A stretch of DNA of 64,000 nucleotides from NCBI GenBank assembly GCA_016748015.1, contig JAAOMT010000269.1, positions 125,013 to 189,012 of the forward strand, written 5' to 3'. The stretch is from Geosiphon pyriformis (taxonomy: Eukaryota; Glomeromycota; Glomeromycetes; Archaeosporales; Geosiphonaceae). Below are positions 61,209-64,000 of this stretch, in pieces. The first letter of the stretch is position 1, and every line of letters starts with the position of its first letter. A program made the position numbers and the translations under genes. The notes under the pieces were generated by a model that saw nothing but the letters and a program-made list of their open reading frames with translations, was not told where the DNA came from and ran no database searches.

Positions 61209-62230
61209 CTGTCAGGTACTAAGGAGTCTCTCTCCAAGCATCGGCCATATGTAGTCCACAGAATGTGGAGATCCATATGGGGGTAGCATAACATCGAGTT
61301 ATTCTGGTAAAGAGCGCGCTAGCATGGAATATAGCAAGTGCTTAAACGTCCTGTCAGGTGCTAAGGAGTCTCTTTCCAAGCATCGACCATATGTATTCCA
61401 CAGTATGTGGAGGTCCATATGGGGGTAGGATAACATCAAGTTATTCTGGTAAAGAGCGCGCTAGCATGGAATATAGCAAGTGCTTAAACGTCCTGTCAGG
61501 TGCTAAGGAGTCTCTTTCCAAGCATCGACCATATGTAGCCCACAGAATGTGGAGGTCCATATGGGGGTAGGATAACATCAAGTTATTCTGGTAAAGAGCG
61601 CGCTAGCATGGAATATAGCAAGAGCTTAAACGTCCTGTCAGGTGCTAAGGAGTCTCTTTCCAAGCATCGACCATATGTAGCCCACAGAATGTGGAGGTCC
61701 ATATGGGGGTAGGATAACATCAAGTTATTCTGGTAAAGAGCGCGCTAGCATGGAATATAGCAAGAGCTTAAACGTCCTGTCAGGTGCTAAGGAGTCTCTT
61801 TCCAAGCATCGACCATATGTAGTCCACAGTATGTGGAGGTCCATATGGGGGTAGGATAACATCAAGTTATTCTGGTAAAGAGCTCGCTAGCATGGAATAC
61901 AGCAAGAGCTGAAACGTCCTGTCAGGTACTAAGGAGTCTCTTTCCAAGCATCGACCATATGTAGTCCACAGTATGTGGAGGTCCATATGGGGGTAGGATA
62001 ACATCGAGTTATTCTGGTAAAGAGCTCGCTAGCATGGAATACAGCAAGAGCTTAAACGTCCTGTCAGGTGCTAAGGAGTCTCTTTCCAAGCATCGGCCAT
62101 ATGTAATCCACAGACTGTGGAGGTCTATAAGGGGTAGTATAACTGGTAAAGAACCAGCATAGGAATACAGCAAACGCTGAAACGTCCTGTCAGGTGCTAA
62201 GAAGTCTCTTACCAAGCATCGGCCAAATTT
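61209..62230 (+). repeat. Tandem array of 142-bp units (about 8 copies)
   Basis: Units marked by CTGTCAGGT start at 61209, 61351, 61493, 61635, 61777, 61919, 62061 and 62187. The spacing is 142 bp, except the last interval, which is 126 bp. Each carries the 50-bp module shared with the neighbouring array. In this array the module forms a nested palindrome: CCATATG, then TCCACA-GAA-TGTGGA, then CATATGG. Units are highly similar, with variants concentrated in the palindrome arms and the GCGCGC/GCTCGC site. The array is comparatively rich in CG. Confidence 0.92.
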
Positions 62231-62880
62231 TTGACCAAAAAAGGTCTTAATTTCTTAAAAGAATCTGAATGATAAAAGATTTTCCTGAGAAAAATAAAGC
62301 CACATAGTTAAAAACTGATTTATATCAGATATAAGACTATGCTACCCCTCAGATATTAAGGTCGACAGTGGGTCTTTTTCATCTTGTATACGAAAAACAA
62401 GTACATATACCCGCAAAAGCTTAGAGGTTTCTTTCAAATAATAAAATTCGAAGGCTAAAGAACGAAAGTCCGTTATGTGGGATAAACCTCGATTCACAGT
62501 TTGGTTTACCTTTTATAAGATAAACTAAAATCAAGGTGACTCATCTGATAACAATAAAATCGTATCATCTGCGCTATACTCATATACTCACGTGATCGTA
62601 GTTATTAGCGCGCGCTGTTAAGCACTGGGGGTATATCTTTTCGGGTCTTGAGTTTTTTAACGAAAGACATCTTTTTGAAGACCTCCGCAGTGGTTGGAAA
62701 TTTTCTATTTACAACCTTCACAATCTCTTGTACAGTGGCCTATATAGAGCATATGGTTTGTCAAAGGCGTCGATTAACAAATTGGTGTCACTATGAAATT
62801 ATAACCAAGATTATCTTAATGTTGAATATGACAGCAAAAGTATTTCATTACACAATAATCAACTTACTTTCATAAATTAT
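62231..62880. other. CG-containing unique sequence with a short unassigned frame
   Basis: GC content is higher than in the neighbours, and CG occurs in clusters (for example around 62600-62660, GCGCGCG). A plus-strand frame ending near 62792 reads FFNERHLFEDL...FSIYNLHNLLYSGLYRAYGL, which looks more protein-like than the longer overlapping frame at 62648-62875. It could be a terminal exon of an unseen gene. No start, splice partner or family was found. Confidence 0.35.
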
Positions 62881-64000
62881 TCCAACCATCCGCATTTTCT
62901 GGATTTTAATTAATTTTTTTATTAACTTTATCAACATATCTCTCAAACTTTTAGGAATTTTGAGTCATTTTTTTAAAAAATTTGGTGTTAACAGAATTGT
63001 TTCACATTTTTGCAGTTTTATTAACACCATACTTATTTTCATTTCTGATGTTTCATAATATCTAATCATTATAACAGCTAATTTTGTAATAATTATGTAT
63101 TATATGCTATATATTTTTATAAAAAACAGTAAAATATTACAAATTTTTTTACTTGATAAATAAAAAAAACAACCAGTTAAAATTTTCCCAAAAAACCAAT
63201 AAATTAACAAAATATAACACATAATTTTTATTACATAATTCTAATTTTTGTAGATTATTTAATTATAATATGCTATATATAATAATTCTACTTATTTTTT
63301 GAATCTTGACCTTAATATAGTTCATGGTTTTTTTTCATCAACTTTAGTTAAATTGCAGATAATAGCTCTGGTTCTTATCTGCATTTTAGTAAAAAGTATG
63401 GTCTTGATTAACTTGAATAATTAGACTATGTTAAATGTATATATATTTGAATTTATTACTGCTGGCCCTAATTTTTATAATAAATCTTAAATGAAACATC
63501 ATCACATTAACAATACTCTTAAAAATAAAAATCTGTTAGTTCAGTAAAATAAAATAAAAAACTGTTGAAGAATTGAGAACAATAATTATGTAAACATAAT
63601 TGCTGGTACTTTAACAAATTCCAGTATTATTTTATTTTCTAATATTAAAAAATATTATTTGGTTATAAATAATTAGTCTATTTCTGAAAATGCTTAATAT
63701 TTTATAAAAAATTATACAATTTTGTAAATTATGTTAATTAGAAAGTCAAATGTTTATAGATGTATTTTTAACATGTAAATTTAATTTATTATATATAATT
63801 ATAGTTTAATATTTAGACAAACATATATATATTAAGTTATTTAAATTAATTTCTGTTATTTTTTACTCTTATTTTATAAAGATATTACATAAATAATTGT
63901 CAGCTACATTAAAAAAAATTGTATAATGTATTATATTTGAGTTTTATTTATATATAATATAATTTAGTAAAAAATTTCAATTATATTTTTATATATGGTT
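62881..64000. other. AT-rich right flank
   Basis: Long A/T stretches without a supported gene. No LTR, LINE tail or tandem repeat was recognised up to the window end. Confidence 0.5.

Noticed and set aside
61209-62230. CRISPR-like regular repeat array
   Set aside because: Units are contiguous 142-bp repeats without unique spacers, in a eukaryotic context.
62648-62875. 75-codon frame with a hydrophobic core as a membrane protein
   Set aside because: No family similarity, and an overlapping frame looks more protein-like. Left as unassigned.

Overview
The window looks like nuclear DNA of an arbuscular mycorrhizal fungus (Glomeromycotina, Rhizophagus-like). The evidence is extreme AT-richness, short GT-AG introns (68-104 bp, one of about 279 bp), a BTB-TLDc gene of the type greatly expanded in these fungi, a class-3-lipase-like secreted protein, and a dense load of Ty3/Gypsy and LINE retroelements. 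The species cannot be fixed from the sequence alone.

Layout. (1) 0.6-12.1 kb: a decayed minus-strand LINE (copy B) split by a complete but dead Ty3/Gypsy element (Gypsy-1, 1902-9551, two 680-bp LTRs, TTAT target duplication), next to a 5'-truncated LTR relic. (2) 12.5-14.8 kb: an apparently intact three-exon host gene encoding a C2HC (BED-like) finger, about eight degenerate 31-residue repeats and an acidic tail. (3) 15.4-25.8 kb: three LINE-related insertions head to tail on the plus strand. The first is a near-full-length element (copy A). The second joins a possible ORF1-like 5' piece to the RNase H end of ORF2. The third is ORF1-only. All three share one 3' UTR family. (4) 26.9-39.3 kb: another minus LINE (copy D) split by a second Gypsy element (Gypsy-2, 29339-39202) that carries a dUTPase domain between its protease/cysteine-rich region and its reverse transcriptase. 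(5) 39.3-44.3 kb: a relic of the Gypsy-2 family interrupted by an inverted solo LTR. (6) 44.3-51.1 kb: a near-full-length minus LINE (copy C), followed by older LINE relics to 52.7 kb. (7) 53.1-60.5 kb: host genes: BTB-TLDc, a lipase-like gene with a frameshift, and an unrecognised two-exon gene. (8) 60.4-62.2 kb: two tandem-repeat arrays (189-bp and 142-bp units) that share a palindromic module.

Themes. The retroelement copies are inactivated largely by C:G to T:A changes: TGG to TGA/TAG/TAA, CAA/CAG to TAA/TAG, and catalytic Asp to Asn. They are almost free of CG dinucleotides, whereas the host exons keep CG. This fits deamination of methylated cytosine or a RIP-like process acting on repeats. 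Both Gypsy elements landed inside LINE bodies in the same orientation as their host LINE. No RNA gene or CRISPR array was recognised.
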